Notes: generated by a model from the sequence alone, not told the origin. A stretch of 64,000 nucleotides of DNA from an uncultured Bacteroidota bacterium (GCA_903882805.1 CAIRYK010000095.1:1-64000), one strand, 5' to 3'; counted from the first letter of the stretch, positions 1 through 8,091 are shown. Made by a program: numbers and translations.

Positions 1-114
1 CCGATCTCGGCCCCGTGGCCGCTATTCGTTTATAGGTGCATTGAGTAGTAACAATGGCTGATTCATATGCCATAAAAAAGATAATATCCTGACAAATAGC
101 AAAACAAAACCTCC

Positions 115-122
115 TATTTTTG
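115..122 (+). promoter_or_regulatory. -7 promoter box TATTTTTG
   Basis: A perfect match to the Bacteroidota sigma-ABfr -7 consensus TAnnTTTG ends 8 bases before the ATG at 131. No convincing -33 TTTG is seen at the usual spacing. If used, the transcript starts at about the start codon, so the regulator mRNA would have almost no leader. Confidence 0.5.
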
Positions 123-130
123 CTTTTGTG

Positions 131-994
131 ATGATACGTGCAAACGAAAAAGCGAGAACCGGATATAAACCACTTGAACGCTTTCTGGGCGAAGGAGCTG
201 ATATTGCCGATATGAGCGCCGCCGCGTTGAGTAATACCATATCGGCTGAATGGCTGGAGGTGATAATGCCCGAGCGCAATAGTCCGGAGGATAATGGCGC
301 GCTTTATCTGTATCCAATAGCCGATAATAAATTTTGCCTCCAACTGTGTTTTCTAACCTACAACAATGGTGTAACGCCCAATGCGCGCGTATGCTCGTTG
401 CGGTTTTTGCCTGAGTTTTTTGATCAGTATCCTCCCGAAATGCTGATGGCCAATCAGCCATTCCGGTTCGACCAAACCACGGAGTTGCAGTTTCCGGTAT
501 GCGCGCAGGGGCGTTTGCTGCTCGATCAGTTGCAACAGCCCCTGGGTACGCTTACTCCCTTCATTCGTTCATTACAGCAAACAGAAACTGCTATGCACTT
601 GCTGCGCCGGGCGCTGGAGTGTATTACCATACCGTTTACCAGTTGTCAGGTGCCTGCCTGCCGGTTTCTGGCATTCGAGTCGGAGCGGGAGAAGATACGC
701 GAGGCTAGGCAAATACTCGATCAGAGTATCGACCAGCCCATAACCATACGCGATTTGGCGCGCAGGGTGGCCATGAATGAGTGCTACCTGAAAAAAGGTT
801 TTAAGACGATAGTGGGCAGCACCATACACGAGTATCAGCAGGAGTTGCGGATAACAGAAGCCAAACGCCTGCTGCAACACGAGCGCCGCTCAGTGACCGA
901 TGTAGCCAATATTTTGGGCTACAGCAGCATTTCGCACTTTAGCACAGCCTTTAAAAGGGTTACTGGGCTGAAGCCATGCGAATTGCTAGCCTGA
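131..994 (+). CDS. AraC-family transcriptional regulator
   Basis: A 287-residue DNA-binding transcription factor. The last 100 residues (about 187-287) form the double helix-turn-helix of the AraC/XylS family: the first helix pair lies around TIRDLARRVAMNECYLKKGF and the second around SVTDVANILGYSSISHFSTA, followed by the conserved F-K-R-x-T-G-x-x-P end. The first 185 residues should be a ligand or dimerisation domain, but I recognise no family there. A GTG at 128 is also in frame; I chose the ATG at 131 because the promoter box at 115-122 leaves little room upstream. It stands alone, about 110 bases before the sugar cluster on the same strand, but that cluster has its own promoter box. Its targets cannot be inferred from sequence. 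Confidence 0.88.
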   Translation: MIRANEKARTGYKPLERFLGEGADIADMSAAALSNTISAEWLEVIMPERNSPEDNGALYLYPIADNKFCLQLCFLTYNNGVTPNARVCSLRFLPEFFDQYPPEMLMANQPFRFDQTTELQFPVCAQGRLLLDQLQQPLGTLTPFIRSLQQTETAMHLLRRALECITIPFTSCQVPACRFLAFESEREKIREARQILDQSIDQPITIRDLARRVAMNECYLKKGFKTIVGSTIHEYQQELRITEAKRLLQHERRSVTDVANILGYSSISHFSTAFKRVTGLKPCELLA

Positions 995-1054
995 TACGCA
1001 AAATGGGCTGAAACCCCTACTGTTGTTGCCTTATGATAAAAATATAAAAAACGC

Positions 1055-1062
1055 TACTTTTG
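1055..1062 (+). promoter_or_regulatory. -7 promoter box TACTTTTG
   Basis: Perfect TAnnTTTG element about 42 bases before the ATG at 1105. It predicts transcription start near 1069. This argues against the upstream in-frame start at 1060, which lies inside the box, and in favour of the ATG at 1105. Confidence 0.55.
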
Positions 1063-1104
1063 CGCTGCCCGCTGCAATTGCAAGGGTCAAAACCAAAAGT
1101 TACA

Positions 1105-2241
1105 ATGAAACTATGTATAGTTGTTGGCGCAAGGCCTAATTTTATTAAGGCTGCGCCTATCATTACTGCCATAAAGAAGTACCAGAAAAAATACCCCGAC
1201 CTTACTTACTTTCTCATACATACCGGCCAGCACTACGACGAAAATATGTCGGAAGTGTTTTTTAAAGAAATGGGCATACCTATGCCCGATTTTCATTTGA
1301 AGATAGGGTCGGGCGCGCATGGCAAGCAAACCGGCGAAATGATAGGCCAGATTGAAGAAATACTGATAGCCGAAAAGCCCGCCATGCTGATATCTATTGG
1401 CGATACTAACTCTACACTGGCTGGGGCGCTTGCCGCCTCAAAGCTGCACATACCGGTGGCGCACGTAGAAGCCGGCCTTCGGTTGTTTAATAAACATATA
1501 CCCGAAGAAGTAAACCGTTTGCTCACCGACCACGTGTCGGATCTACTGTTTGTACCTACAAAACTGGCTAAAGACAATCTGCTGAAAGAGGGGATGAAGA
1601 GCGCAACTGTGTGCCTGTATGGCGACATCATGTACGACGCTACCCTACAGTTTAATAAGGTAGCCGACAAAACCAGTAAAATTGTAGAACGCATGGGCCT
1701 GACGAGCAAGAATTTTATACTGGCCACCGTGCACCGCGCCGAAAACACCGCAGGCATAGAGCAAACAACCCGCATACTGGATGCCTTTGTACAAATAGGT
1801 AAAGACCTGCAAGTGGTAATGCCTATGCACCCCCGCACTAAGCATTTGCTACAGGAAAACAAGCTGTTCGACCATTATGCCGCAGGTATAACCATTATAG
1901 ATCCGATAGGGTATCTGGATATGCTGGTAATGGAGAAACATGCCCGGCTAATTGTGACCGACTCGGGCGGTGTACAGAAAGAAGCTTTCTTCCAGGATAC
2001 GCCCTGTGTTACGCTGTTCGAAAATTCGCCATGGCAGGAACTTATAGATCTTGGCTGGATAACAGTAGTGCCGCCAAAATCGACTGAAGCAATAGTGAAG
2101 GGCGTAAAGAAAGCGCTGAAAAACAAAAAGGGCGGCACAGGCTCGCCTTATGGAGATGGTAATTGCGGGGAATTGATGATCAAGAAGATAATATCTTTCC
2201 TAAACGGCGATAAGAAAGGTAAGAAGGGTAAGGAGGAGTAG
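1105..2241 (+). CDS. UDP-N-acetylglucosamine 2-epimerase (WecB/WbpI type)
   Basis: A 378-residue non-hydrolysing UDP-HexNAc 2-epimerase of GT-B fold that inverts C2 of a UDP-sugar in the cytoplasm. Family motifs are clear: the start MKLCIVVGARPNFIKAAP, the TGQHYD motif, GDTNSTLAGALAA, HVEAGLR, IPEEVNR and TDSGGVQKEA. GDTNSTLAGALAA followed by LHIPVAHVEAGLR resembles the WbpI/WlbD branch acting on the diacetamido-uronic acid nucleotide, which fits the wlbA and wlbB genes 2.2 kb downstream; plain UDP-GlcNAc epimerase (WecB) remains possible. The start is set by the promoter box at 1055-1062 and by homologues beginning M-K-x-x-x-x-x-G-A-R-P. The C-terminus ends in an unusual lysine-rich tail (GDKKGKKGKEE), probably disordered. 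Confidence 0.9.
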   Translation: MKLCIVVGARPNFIKAAPIITAIKKYQKKYPDLTYFLIHTGQHYDENMSEVFFKEMGIPMPDFHLKIGSGAHGKQTGEMIGQIEEILIAEKPAMLISIGDTNSTLAGALAASKLHIPVAHVEAGLRLFNKHIPEEVNRLLTDHVSDLLFVPTKLAKDNLLKEGMKSATVCLYGDIMYDATLQFNKVADKTSKIVERMGLTSKNFILATVHRAENTAGIEQTTRILDAFVQIGKDLQVVMPMHPRTKHLLQENKLFDHYAAGITIIDPIGYLDMLVMEKHARLIVTDSGGVQKEAFFQDTPCVTLFENSPWQELIDLGWITVVPPKSTEAIVKGVKKALKNKKGGTGSPYGDGNCGELMIKKIISFLNGDKKGKKGKEE

Positions 2242-2259
2242 AGGACAGAACCATGCAAG

Positions 2260-2303
2260 AAAACTCGCGACTCTATACTATTTACTAACGACTATCTACT
2301 AAA
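2260..2303 (-). repeat. Heptamer-phased dispersed repeat, copy A
   Basis: Read on the minus strand this 44-base intergenic block divides into 7-base units of the form TAGTnnn: TAGTAGA, TAGTCGT, TAGTAAA, TAGTATA, GAGTCGC, GAGTTTT. About 33 of its first 40 bases match copy B at 53085-53124, which lies in the opposite orientation 51 kb away. It sits between the epimerase stop and the PIG-L start. There is no coding potential and no terminator structure. Confidence 0.65.
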
Positions 2304-2312
2304 CAACAAAAC

Positions 2313-2948
2313 ATGCTTAAATATTTCAATAAAGCGCTGGTGCTGGCTCCGCACACTGATGATGGCGAACTGGGCTGCGGCGGCACTATTAATAAATTGC
2401 TCGAAAATGGCTGCGAGGTGTATTATGCCGCATTTTCATCGTGCTGGCAGTCTGTACCCAAGCAGTTTCCGTCCGATATTTTGATTACAGAAGTGAAGGC
2501 GGCGACCAAGAGGCTGGGTATAAAACCCGAAAATCTCCTCATTTTCGATTATGATGTACGCACCTTCAACTATAAACGGCAGGAGATACTGGACGATATG
2601 CTGGGCTTGAAGCGTAAGTTCAGTCCCGATTTGATTTTTATGCCCTCGGTAAACGATGTGCACCAAGACCATGCTACCATAGCCGGCGAGGGTGTTCGCG
2701 CATTTAAGTGGAACACCATACTCAGCTACGAGCTACCCTGGAACAATGCAAGTTTTAATACACAGTGTTTCATAGGTCTTAGCGAAGAAAATATGGTAGC
2801 CAAAGCAGAGGCGGTGGCGCAATACGAATCGCAAGGTCACAGACCGTATGCAAACGAAGAATTTCTGAAAGGATTGGCAAGGGTGCGCGGCGTGCAAAGC
2901 GGCAACAAATATGCCGAGGCCTTTGAAATAATAAGATTGGCTATTTAA
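2313..2948 (+). CDS. PIG-L family deacetylase
   Basis: A 211-residue LmbE/PIG-L zinc amidase. Members remove the N-acetyl group from GlcNAc-type residues on lipids, mycothiol and bacillithiol precursors, or nucleotide sugars. The metal motif is at residues 12-19, A-P-H-T-D-D-G-E, where most relatives have A-H-P-D-D-E; His14 and Asp17 are the expected ligands. The second motif, VHQDHATIAGEG, is near residue 110 and supplies another histidine. It lies inside the surface-sugar cluster on the same strand, so a role in trimming an acetylated sugar or glycolipid intermediate is plausible but unproven. The 71-base gap upstream is filled by a dispersed repeat, so expression from its own promoter cannot be judged. 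Confidence 0.87.
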   Translation: MLKYFNKALVLAPHTDDGELGCGGTINKLLENGCEVYYAAFSSCWQSVPKQFPSDILITEVKAATKRLGIKPENLLIFDYDVRTFNYKRQEILDDMLGLKRKFSPDLIFMPSVNDVHQDHATIAGEGVRAFKWNTILSYELPWNNASFNTQCFIGLSEENMVAKAEAVAQYESQGHRPYANEEFLKGLARVRGVQSGNKYAEAFEIIRLAI

Positions 2949-3052
2949 AATAAAACTTCCATTTTCGGCTGCCCCAGGTGGCCGGATTTTTTTACACCAA
3001 TTTCCTCTGTTCGGCCCTATGCCCTGCGGAGGATGATATCATTTTATAGGTT

Positions 3053-4315
3053 ATGTCGGCATATCACTTAGTGCACATAGTTACCAGCGGCGAGTACAAA
3101 GCCCCGCTTACGCAAAGTCAGGTTTTCGACAGGGCGCAGGAACAGGCAACTGTGGCAGGACCAAACAAACCGCTATCGGTATCGGTGTGGATAATGGCGC
3201 CGATGAGGGAAGTGTATGACGAAGAAAGCAAGAACATTATAAAGGCTTTGGAAAAACGCTGCCCCGATGTGAAAATAAAGCTGGTGGGCGGTATTAGCCG
3301 GCTGAAACAGTGGCCTGCGCCATGGACGCTCAGCCGGCTGCGCAAAGCGCTGAAAGGGCTTGTGGCGTATCATTGCCGCGGCGATGCCAGTTTCGACTGG
3401 GCCTGGCTGGTAAAAAAGAGTTTTCCGAACGATGCCATAATACTGGATGTGCGCGGCTACTGGCCGCTGGAACGACTGATACTGGCGGGTGTAACTGATG
3501 AGAACGAAATGTCGGCGGCGCAGCGCGTCACCTTCAATGCCGATGTTGCGCGGTTGCGCAATGCCATAGTTCATTCGGACTGGGTATGCACAGTGAGCGA
3601 GCCGCTCAGGCAAATGATTATAAATAAAGTAGAAGCCCGGAAAGATACCGTACTGATACCCTGCTGCGTAAAGAACACTATACCCGACGACCGCAGGGAT
3701 AAGATACGCGAGGAGCTGAAAATAACCGGTAAAACAGCGATATTGTATCTGGGTGGCACGCAAAACTACCAATACCTCGACGAGCTGGTGATACCCTTTA
3801 TTCAGTCGGCCCTTACACTTTCTGATAAGTATGTGGGTATTTTCATTACCCAGAATAAAGATAAAATGGTGGCAAAACTGGAGAAATACAAGGTAAACCC
3901 AGCCCGAACCATACTCCTCAGCCTGCCGCAACAGCAGGTTGCCGACTACCTTACGGCAATAGACATTGGTTTATTGCTGAAAGCCCCATCTGAAATAAAC
4001 AACACTTCGCAGCCTGTGAAGTTCGGCGAATATTTGTCTGCTGGCATACCGGTGGTGATAGAAGAAGGCACCGGCGATCTGGCGGGTATGCTGCACGAAA
4101 ACAAAATAGGCTGCGTGGTACGCCTTACCGGACAGCCCAATCAGCAGGCTATTGATGCTGAAGTTGGTCGCGCGCTCAACTGGTTTGAGCAAAACAAAAA
4201 CACGGTACGCAATAATGCCCGCCGGTTTGTGTCCGAATGCTATACCTGGAAAGCCAATGTGCCCAAAGAAAGAAATATGTATATTGATGCATTGAACAGG
4301 GTAAATAAGAAGTAA
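3053..4315 (+). CDS. Glycosyltransferase, GT4-like
   Basis: A 420-residue probable GT-B fold glycosyltransferase. The C-terminal half carries the nucleotide-sugar binding Rossmann domain: AILYLGGTQNYQYLDELV opens the domain, and the acceptor-side loop PVKFGEYLSAGIPVVIEEGT is the E-x7-E type signature of family GT4. The N-terminal half (LVHIVTSGEYKAPLTQSQVF) starts with the usual beta strand and a glycine-containing loop. There is no signal peptide or membrane segment, so the enzyme is cytoplasmic or peripheral. It sits between the PIG-L deacetylase and wlbA on the same strand and most likely adds a sugar to a lipid-linked glycan. Donor and acceptor cannot be told from sequence. Confidence 0.82.
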   Translation: MSAYHLVHIVTSGEYKAPLTQSQVFDRAQEQATVAGPNKPLSVSVWIMAPMREVYDEESKNIIKALEKRCPDVKIKLVGGISRLKQWPAPWTLSRLRKALKGLVAYHCRGDASFDWAWLVKKSFPNDAIILDVRGYWPLERLILAGVTDENEMSAAQRVTFNADVARLRNAIVHSDWVCTVSEPLRQMIINKVEARKDTVLIPCCVKNTIPDDRRDKIREELKITGKTAILYLGGTQNYQYLDELVIPFIQSALTLSDKYVGIFITQNKDKMVAKLEKYKVNPARTILLSLPQQQVADYLTAIDIGLLLKAPSEINNTSQPVKFGEYLSAGIPVVIEEGTGDLAGMLHENKIGCVVRLTGQPNQQAIDAEVGRALNWFEQNKNTVRNNARRFVSECYTWKANVPKERNMYIDALNRVNKK

Positions 4316-4396
4316 TCGTTGGTAATTTATACCTTTATGCCCTGAAACATATTGCAAGCCCAACCATTAGCGCTCCGCCGCCAGTATTTCGGCTCG

Positions 4397-4404
4397 TAAT
4401 TTTA
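4397..4404 (+). promoter_or_regulatory. Possible -7 box TAATTTTA before wlbA
   Basis: One mismatch to TAnnTTTG. It lies 14 bases before the ATG at 4419, a spacing seen at several other genes here. It supports the ATG at 4419 over the in-frame ATG at 4410. Confidence 0.35.
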
Positions 4405-4418
4405 TACAAATGCAGACT

Positions 4419-5357
4419 ATGAAAAATTTCGCTTTAATAGGCGCTGCCGGCTACATAGCCCCCAGGCACCTGATGGCAATAAGAGATACTAAGAACGACC
4501 TGCTGGCTGCGCTCGATAAGTTTGACAGCGTAGGTATATTGGATAGTTATTTTCCCGGCGCGCACTTTTTTACGGAATACGAGCGTTTCGATCGCCATGT
4601 AGATAAGCTGCGCAGAAAAGGAACCAAGATAGACTATGTGAGCATCTGCACACCTAACTATCTGCACGATTCGCACATTCGCTTTGCGTTGCGCAACCAT
4701 GCCGATGCCATATGCGAAAAACCACTCGTACTCAATCCCTGGAACGTAGATGCCCTCGCGGAGATAGAACGCGAAACGGGCAATCGCGTTTTTAACATAC
4801 TACAACTGCGCTTACACCCAAGCATTATTGCGCTAAAGGAAAAAATAGAAGAAAGCGACCCCGGAGTGATGCATGAGGTAGACCTTACCTACCTGACATC
4901 GCGCGGCAATTGGTACTTCAATAGCTGGAAGGGCGATGTTAATGAATCGGGAGGCATAGCTACAAACATCGGTATTCACTTCTTTGATATGCTCACCTGG
5001 ATATTCGGCGCAGTAACCGAAAACGTGGTGCATGTGCTTGACGAAGATTGTGCAGCAGGTATGCTGTACCTGGAAAAAGCTCGCGTACGCTGGTTTTTGA
5101 GCATCAACTACGACTACATACCTGACTACATAAAGCAACAAGGCAAACGCACCTACCGCGCAATAGTGGTAGATGGCGAAGAAATAGAATTTAGCGAAGG
5201 TTTTGGCGACCTGCACACCCGTAGCTACCAGGAAATACTTAAGGGCAACGGTTTTGGGCTGGATGCCGCACTGCCAAGCATAGAAATAGTGCACGACATT
5301 CGCGTGGCCTCGCCCATAGGCGCAAAGGGCGAATATCACCCGTTTGCGAAGATTTGA
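4419..5357 (+). CDS. wlbA: UDP-GlcNAc-uronate 3-dehydrogenase (WlbA/WbpB)
   Basis: A 312-residue Gfo/Idh/MocA-family NAD-dependent oxidoreductase. WlbA/WbpB oxidises C3 of UDP-N-acetylglucosaminuronic acid, the first step toward UDP-2,3-diacetamido-2,3-dideoxy-uronic acids of O-antigens. The resemblance to WbpB is specific and nearly full length as I recall the family: MKNFALIGAAGYIAPRHL at the start, YVSICTPNYLHDSHI, the catalytic-lysine motif CEKPLV near residue 100, NILQLRLHPSIIALK, TSRGNWYFNSWKGD, ATNIGIHFFDML and the late EFSEGFGDLHT. An ATG three codons upstream (4410) is possible, but homologues begin at MKNFALIG. wlbB follows after 24 bases. The aminotransferase that normally acts between the two steps (WlbC/WbpE) is not in the window. 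Confidence 0.93.
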   Translation: MKNFALIGAAGYIAPRHLMAIRDTKNDLLAALDKFDSVGILDSYFPGAHFFTEYERFDRHVDKLRRKGTKIDYVSICTPNYLHDSHIRFALRNHADAICEKPLVLNPWNVDALAEIERETGNRVFNILQLRLHPSIIALKEKIEESDPGVMHEVDLTYLTSRGNWYFNSWKGDVNESGGIATNIGIHFFDMLTWIFGAVTENVVHVLDEDCAAGMLYLEKARVRWFLSINYDYIPDYIKQQGKRTYRAIVVDGEEIEFSEGFGDLHTRSYQEILKGNGFGLDAALPSIEIVHDIRVASPIGAKGEYHPFAKI

Positions 5358-5381
5358 TAAAGTAACAGACCAAACATAACC

Positions 5382-5951
5382 ATGGATTATTTTGTACATC
5401 CCACAGCCGTAATAGATGAAGGCTGCACCATACATGCCAATGCCAAAATCTGGCATTTTTCGCACATTATGCCCAAATGCATTATTGGCGAAGGTTGCAA
5501 TATCGGCCAGAACTGCGTTATTTTTCCGGAGGTAGTATTAGGCAAGAATGTAAAAATTCAAAACAACGTATCGGTATATCAGGGCGTTACCTGCGACGAC
5601 GATGTGTTTTTGGGACCATCTTGTGTGTTTACCAATGTTACTAATCCGCGTAGCGGTGTCAACCGTCGCGGACAGTATAGTCGCACGCATGTGGGCAAGG
5701 GCGCTACCATAGGCGCTAATGCCACCATAGTTTGCGGTCACGATATAGGCGCTTATGCATTTATAGGCGCAGGCGCGGTGGTAACCAAAAATGTGCCCGA
5801 TTATGCGCTGGTAATAGGCAACCCCGCCCGTCAGGCCGGATGGATGAGCGAATATGGACATAAACTGAGTTTCAAAGATAATGAGGCTACCTGCCCCGAA
5901 AGCGGTATGAAATATCGCCTTGCCGACGGTAAGGTGAGCAGAATATCATAA
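5382..5951 (+). CDS. wlbB: UDP-diamino-uronate N-acetyltransferase (WlbB/WbpD)
   Basis: A 189-residue left-handed beta-helix acetyltransferase, matching the usual WlbB/WbpD length of about 190. It transfers acetyl from acetyl-CoA to the 3-amino group of UDP-2-acetamido-3-amino-uronic acid. Hexapeptide repeats run from residue 5 to 150: VHPTAVIDEGCTIHANAKIW, IGEGCNIGQNCVI, LGKNVKIQNNVSVYQGV, VGKGATIGANATIVCGHDIG. The insertion CVFTNVTNPRS is typical of this family and distinguishes it from serine or maltose acetyltransferases. It is transcribed with wlbA 24 bases upstream and ends 27 bases before a long hairpin. The enzyme is cytoplasmic. Confidence 0.93.
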   Translation: MDYFVHPTAVIDEGCTIHANAKIWHFSHIMPKCIIGEGCNIGQNCVIFPEVVLGKNVKIQNNVSVYQGVTCDDDVFLGPSCVFTNVTNPRSGVNRRGQYSRTHVGKGATIGANATIVCGHDIGAYAFIGAGAVVTKNVPDYALVIGNPARQAGWMSEYGHKLSFKDNEATCPESGMKYRLADGKVSRIS

Positions 5952-5970
5952 AGCGCAAAAGCTAAATGAG

Positions 5971-6018
5971 TAATTAGTAGAGCCGGAATTCTTTAGTGAG
6001 TTCCGGCTCTACCAATTA
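5971..6018 (+). terminator. Long hairpin after wlbB
   Basis: An inverted repeat of 18 bases with one mismatch (arms 5971-5988 and 6001-6018; core AGAGCCGGAA / TTCCGGCTCT, 12-base loop). It lies just past the wlbB stop. No long T run follows, so it is either a weak intrinsic terminator or a 3'-end stabilising structure closing the sugar cluster. Confidence 0.6.
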
Positions 6019-6117
6019 AAGGCGTCTCGACGCTATAGGCAGTTGCAATAACGAGGCACAGTTATATTACCCTTCCCCGGCCAGAGCCCCCACTCTGGCG
6101 CGGAGTTGGGCAAGGGT

Positions 6118-7494
6118 TTATTGCTGCACTGCAAAACGGATAGCATCGGTTTGAGTGGAGGTATAGAGTTGCAACACATATACGCCATTGGGTAATGGGC
6201 TATCGGGCGTTATTGTTGCTTTAATGAACCCGTTGTTTGTTGGTAGGGTGGTATGATATACTACAGCTCCGCTGGCATTTACAATCGTCGCCTCTATATA
6301 CTGGCTATTGCCGGCTATCATTCCAGAAAGCGTGAAGCTGCCTGTATTAGGATTTGGAAATAGAGCCGGCGCAGTAACAAATAGCGGTGTGGTAATGCCG
6401 CTGATAACAGGCTTTTTGGCGATTTTACGAATACGGTTGTTGCCAGCATCGGCTACATACACCTTGCCGGAGGCGTCTACTGCCACGCTGTTGGGCGCGC
6501 TAAGGCGCGAAGCGGTTGCCGCACCGCCATCGCCGGCAAACCCCGACGAACCATCGCCGGCAATGGTAGTAATAATGCCCGATAGATCGACCTTTCGTAT
6601 AGCATTGTTGTTGCCTTCGGCTATGTATATATAGCCCGAGTCGGTAGCGGCCACGCCTGCCGGAAAGCTAAGTCGGGCAGTAAGCGCATTGGCGCCATCG
6701 CCAATGTAGCCCGACACGCCGCTGCCTACTACACTAGATATTACGCCCGCCGGATTGACCATGCGAATACGATTGTTCATCTGGTCGACAATATACAATG
6801 CGCCGCTGCCCGTAACGGCAATTCCTGCGGGACCAGAGAGCAACGCGGCTGTAGCGGCAAAACCATCGCCGCTGAAACCGCTCATTGAGCCGCTACCGGC
6901 CACGGTGGAGATAATGCCGGTAGTCGAAATTTTACGAATTCGGTTATTGGTTTGATCTGCTACAAATACGTTGCCGCCGCCATCTACGGCCAATGCTACC
7001 GGAGTAGAGAGCATAGCAGCAGTAGCGGGGCCGCCATCGCCGGTATAGCCTGCGGTTCCGGTACCTGCTATGGTGGTAATAATACCCGTTGCGCTTACCT
7101 TGCGTATGCAGTTGTTGCCTTGGTCGGCGATGTATATGTTTTTGGCTGCATCTACGGCTACGCCTGTTGGCGCATTCATGCGGGCAGTAGTTGCCGGGCC
7201 TCCGTCGCCGCCATAGCCGCCCGTGGGCACACCCGCTATGGTCGTGATAATTCCGGTCGGGCTAATTCGTCTTATGCAGTTATTTTGTTTGTCGGCAATG
7301 TACAGCTTGCCCGAATCGTCGATGGCCACTGCCGCAGGGTAGGCGAGTTTTGCAGCTGTCGCGGTACCGCCATCGCCGCTATAGCCCGATACCGAGCCGG
7401 CAATGGTAGTAATAAGCGGCGCCTGCGCCATGGCCAGCGACTGGTAGCACAATAGCGCAACTGTGATGATAATTTTGTTGTAGTTGGATGTCAT
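6118..7494 (-). CDS. Secreted NHL-repeat protein with T9SS sorting domain
   Basis: A 458-residue exported protein. Residues 1-23 are a signal peptide ending ...LAMAQA. Six NHL-type beta-propeller repeats of about 55 residues follow, each with the pattern I-I-T-T-I-A-G...G-D-G-G-x-A...V-A-V-D...I-Y-I-A-D-x-x-N-N-x-I-R-K-I. A full six-bladed propeller is predicted. The final 80 residues form a type A T9SS sorting domain starting at ALFPNPNTGSFTLSG. The protein should be secreted or anchored on the cell surface; propellers of this kind usually bind proteins or glycans, and no catalytic residues are apparent. Two paralogues lie at 38124 and 54440. It stands alone, with a 14-base palindrome 42 bases upstream of its start. 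Confidence 0.9.
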   Translation of the reverse strand: MTSNYNKIIITVALLCYQSLAMAQAPLITTIAGSVSGYSGDGGTATAAKLAYPAAVAIDDSGKLYIADKQNNCIRRISPTGIITTIAGVPTGGYGGDGGPATTARMNAPTGVAVDAAKNIYIADQGNNCIRKVSATGIITTIAGTGTAGYTGDGGPATAAMLSTPVALAVDGGGNVFVADQTNNRIRKISTTGIISTVAGSGSMSGFSGDGFAATAALLSGPAGIAVTGSGALYIVDQMNNRIRMVNPAGVISSVVGSGVSGYIGDGANALTARLSFPAGVAATDSGYIYIAEGNNNAIRKVDLSGIITTIAGDGSSGFAGDGGAATASRLSAPNSVAVDASGKVYVADAGNNRIRKIAKKPVISGITTPLFVTAPALFPNPNTGSFTLSGMIAGNSQYIEATIVNASGAVVYHTTLPTNNGFIKATITPDSPLPNGVYVLQLYTSTQTDAIRFAVQQ

Positions 7495-7535
7495 AAGTTA
7501 ATTTTTTGATTGTTTGTTTGCTTGTTGGTATATGT

Positions 7536-7549
7536 AATCTGGCCAGATT
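7536..7549. promoter_or_regulatory. 14-base palindrome, possible operator
   Basis: Perfect palindrome AATCTGGCCAGATT, 42-55 bases upstream of the start of the NHL protein at 7494. Its position is right for an operator or a promoter-proximal regulator site. No regulator can be assigned. Confidence 0.3.
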
Positions 7550-7914
7550 CGGAATGAGATGGGCAATGCGCTCCTGCATCGCCTACAGTGGTAGGCGCGG
7601 GCATAGATGTTATTGCTTAGGGGATTAGGCGGCTCAACTGTTAAGTATAGCGCATAAACCTGCTGCGCCGCGTGCGGATGGATTTAGCAATGGTTGTTTT
7701 ATTTATTCATGGTAGACCTATCCGGTAGCAGTAGCGCCTGCCTGCCGGGTTGTTTTGCAAATAATACAAAGCTGCCGCCAAACCCTTAGTATTGCTAAGG
7801 ATGCAGTTGTGTATAACTTGTAAAGTGAGATTTTGGCCTGAGGGAGCCTTAGCCTCTACGCCTATCGTGTAAGATAGTTATAGCCTGGGGGAGCGGAGCG
7901 AAGAGATGATTTTT

Positions 7915-7952
7915 TGTTTTGCAAGCCTCTTTTTACAAAGGCTTGCAAAACA
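7915..7952. repeat. Orphan hairpin, 14-base perfect arms
   Basis: Arms 7915-7928 and 7939-7952 (core TTTTGCAAGCCT / AGGCTTGCAAAA) with a 10-base loop. It is terminator-shaped, but the T run is on the wrong side for the minus-strand XRE gene, and no plus-strand gene precedes it. The function is not evident. Confidence 0.5.
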
Positions 7953-8035
7953 TTTTCATAAGGAAACCAAATAAGGGATGCCTGATAAAAGGCTAAAGAA
8001 CTAAGGAAATATCAATGAGGTAATTATAGACTTGT

Positions 8036-8058
8036 AATTGCAGCAATTGCAGCAATTG
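8036..8058. repeat. Short tandem repeat of CAGCAATTG
   Basis: Two full and one partial copy of the 9-base unit CAGCAATTG, 33 bases beyond the stop of the XRE gene. A small low-complexity tract with no evident role. Confidence 0.6.
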
Positions 8059-8091
8059 CGGTAGCTGTTGATAGGTGGTAGTTTGTCAAAC

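Larger units (their letters stand above)
7495..8091. other. Non-coding stretch with inverted repeats
   Basis: 597 bases without a gene I can support. It holds a 14-base perfect palindrome (7536-7549), an orphan hairpin (7915-7952) and a short tandem repeat (8036-8058). The rest shows no coding bias, tRNA shape or recognisable riboswitch. Confidence 0.6.

Noticed and set aside
22-279. A minus-strand frame at the left edge, overlapping the AraC start
   Set aside because: It overlaps the AraC promoter and coding start without its own signals; the sense gene is well supported.
6150-7450. Regular DNA repeats that look like a CRISPR or tandem-repeat array
   Set aside because: Repeat period is about 165 bases, in frame, and encodes NHL blades; spacers are not unique short sequences. 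The same holds for 38200-39400 and 54600-55700.
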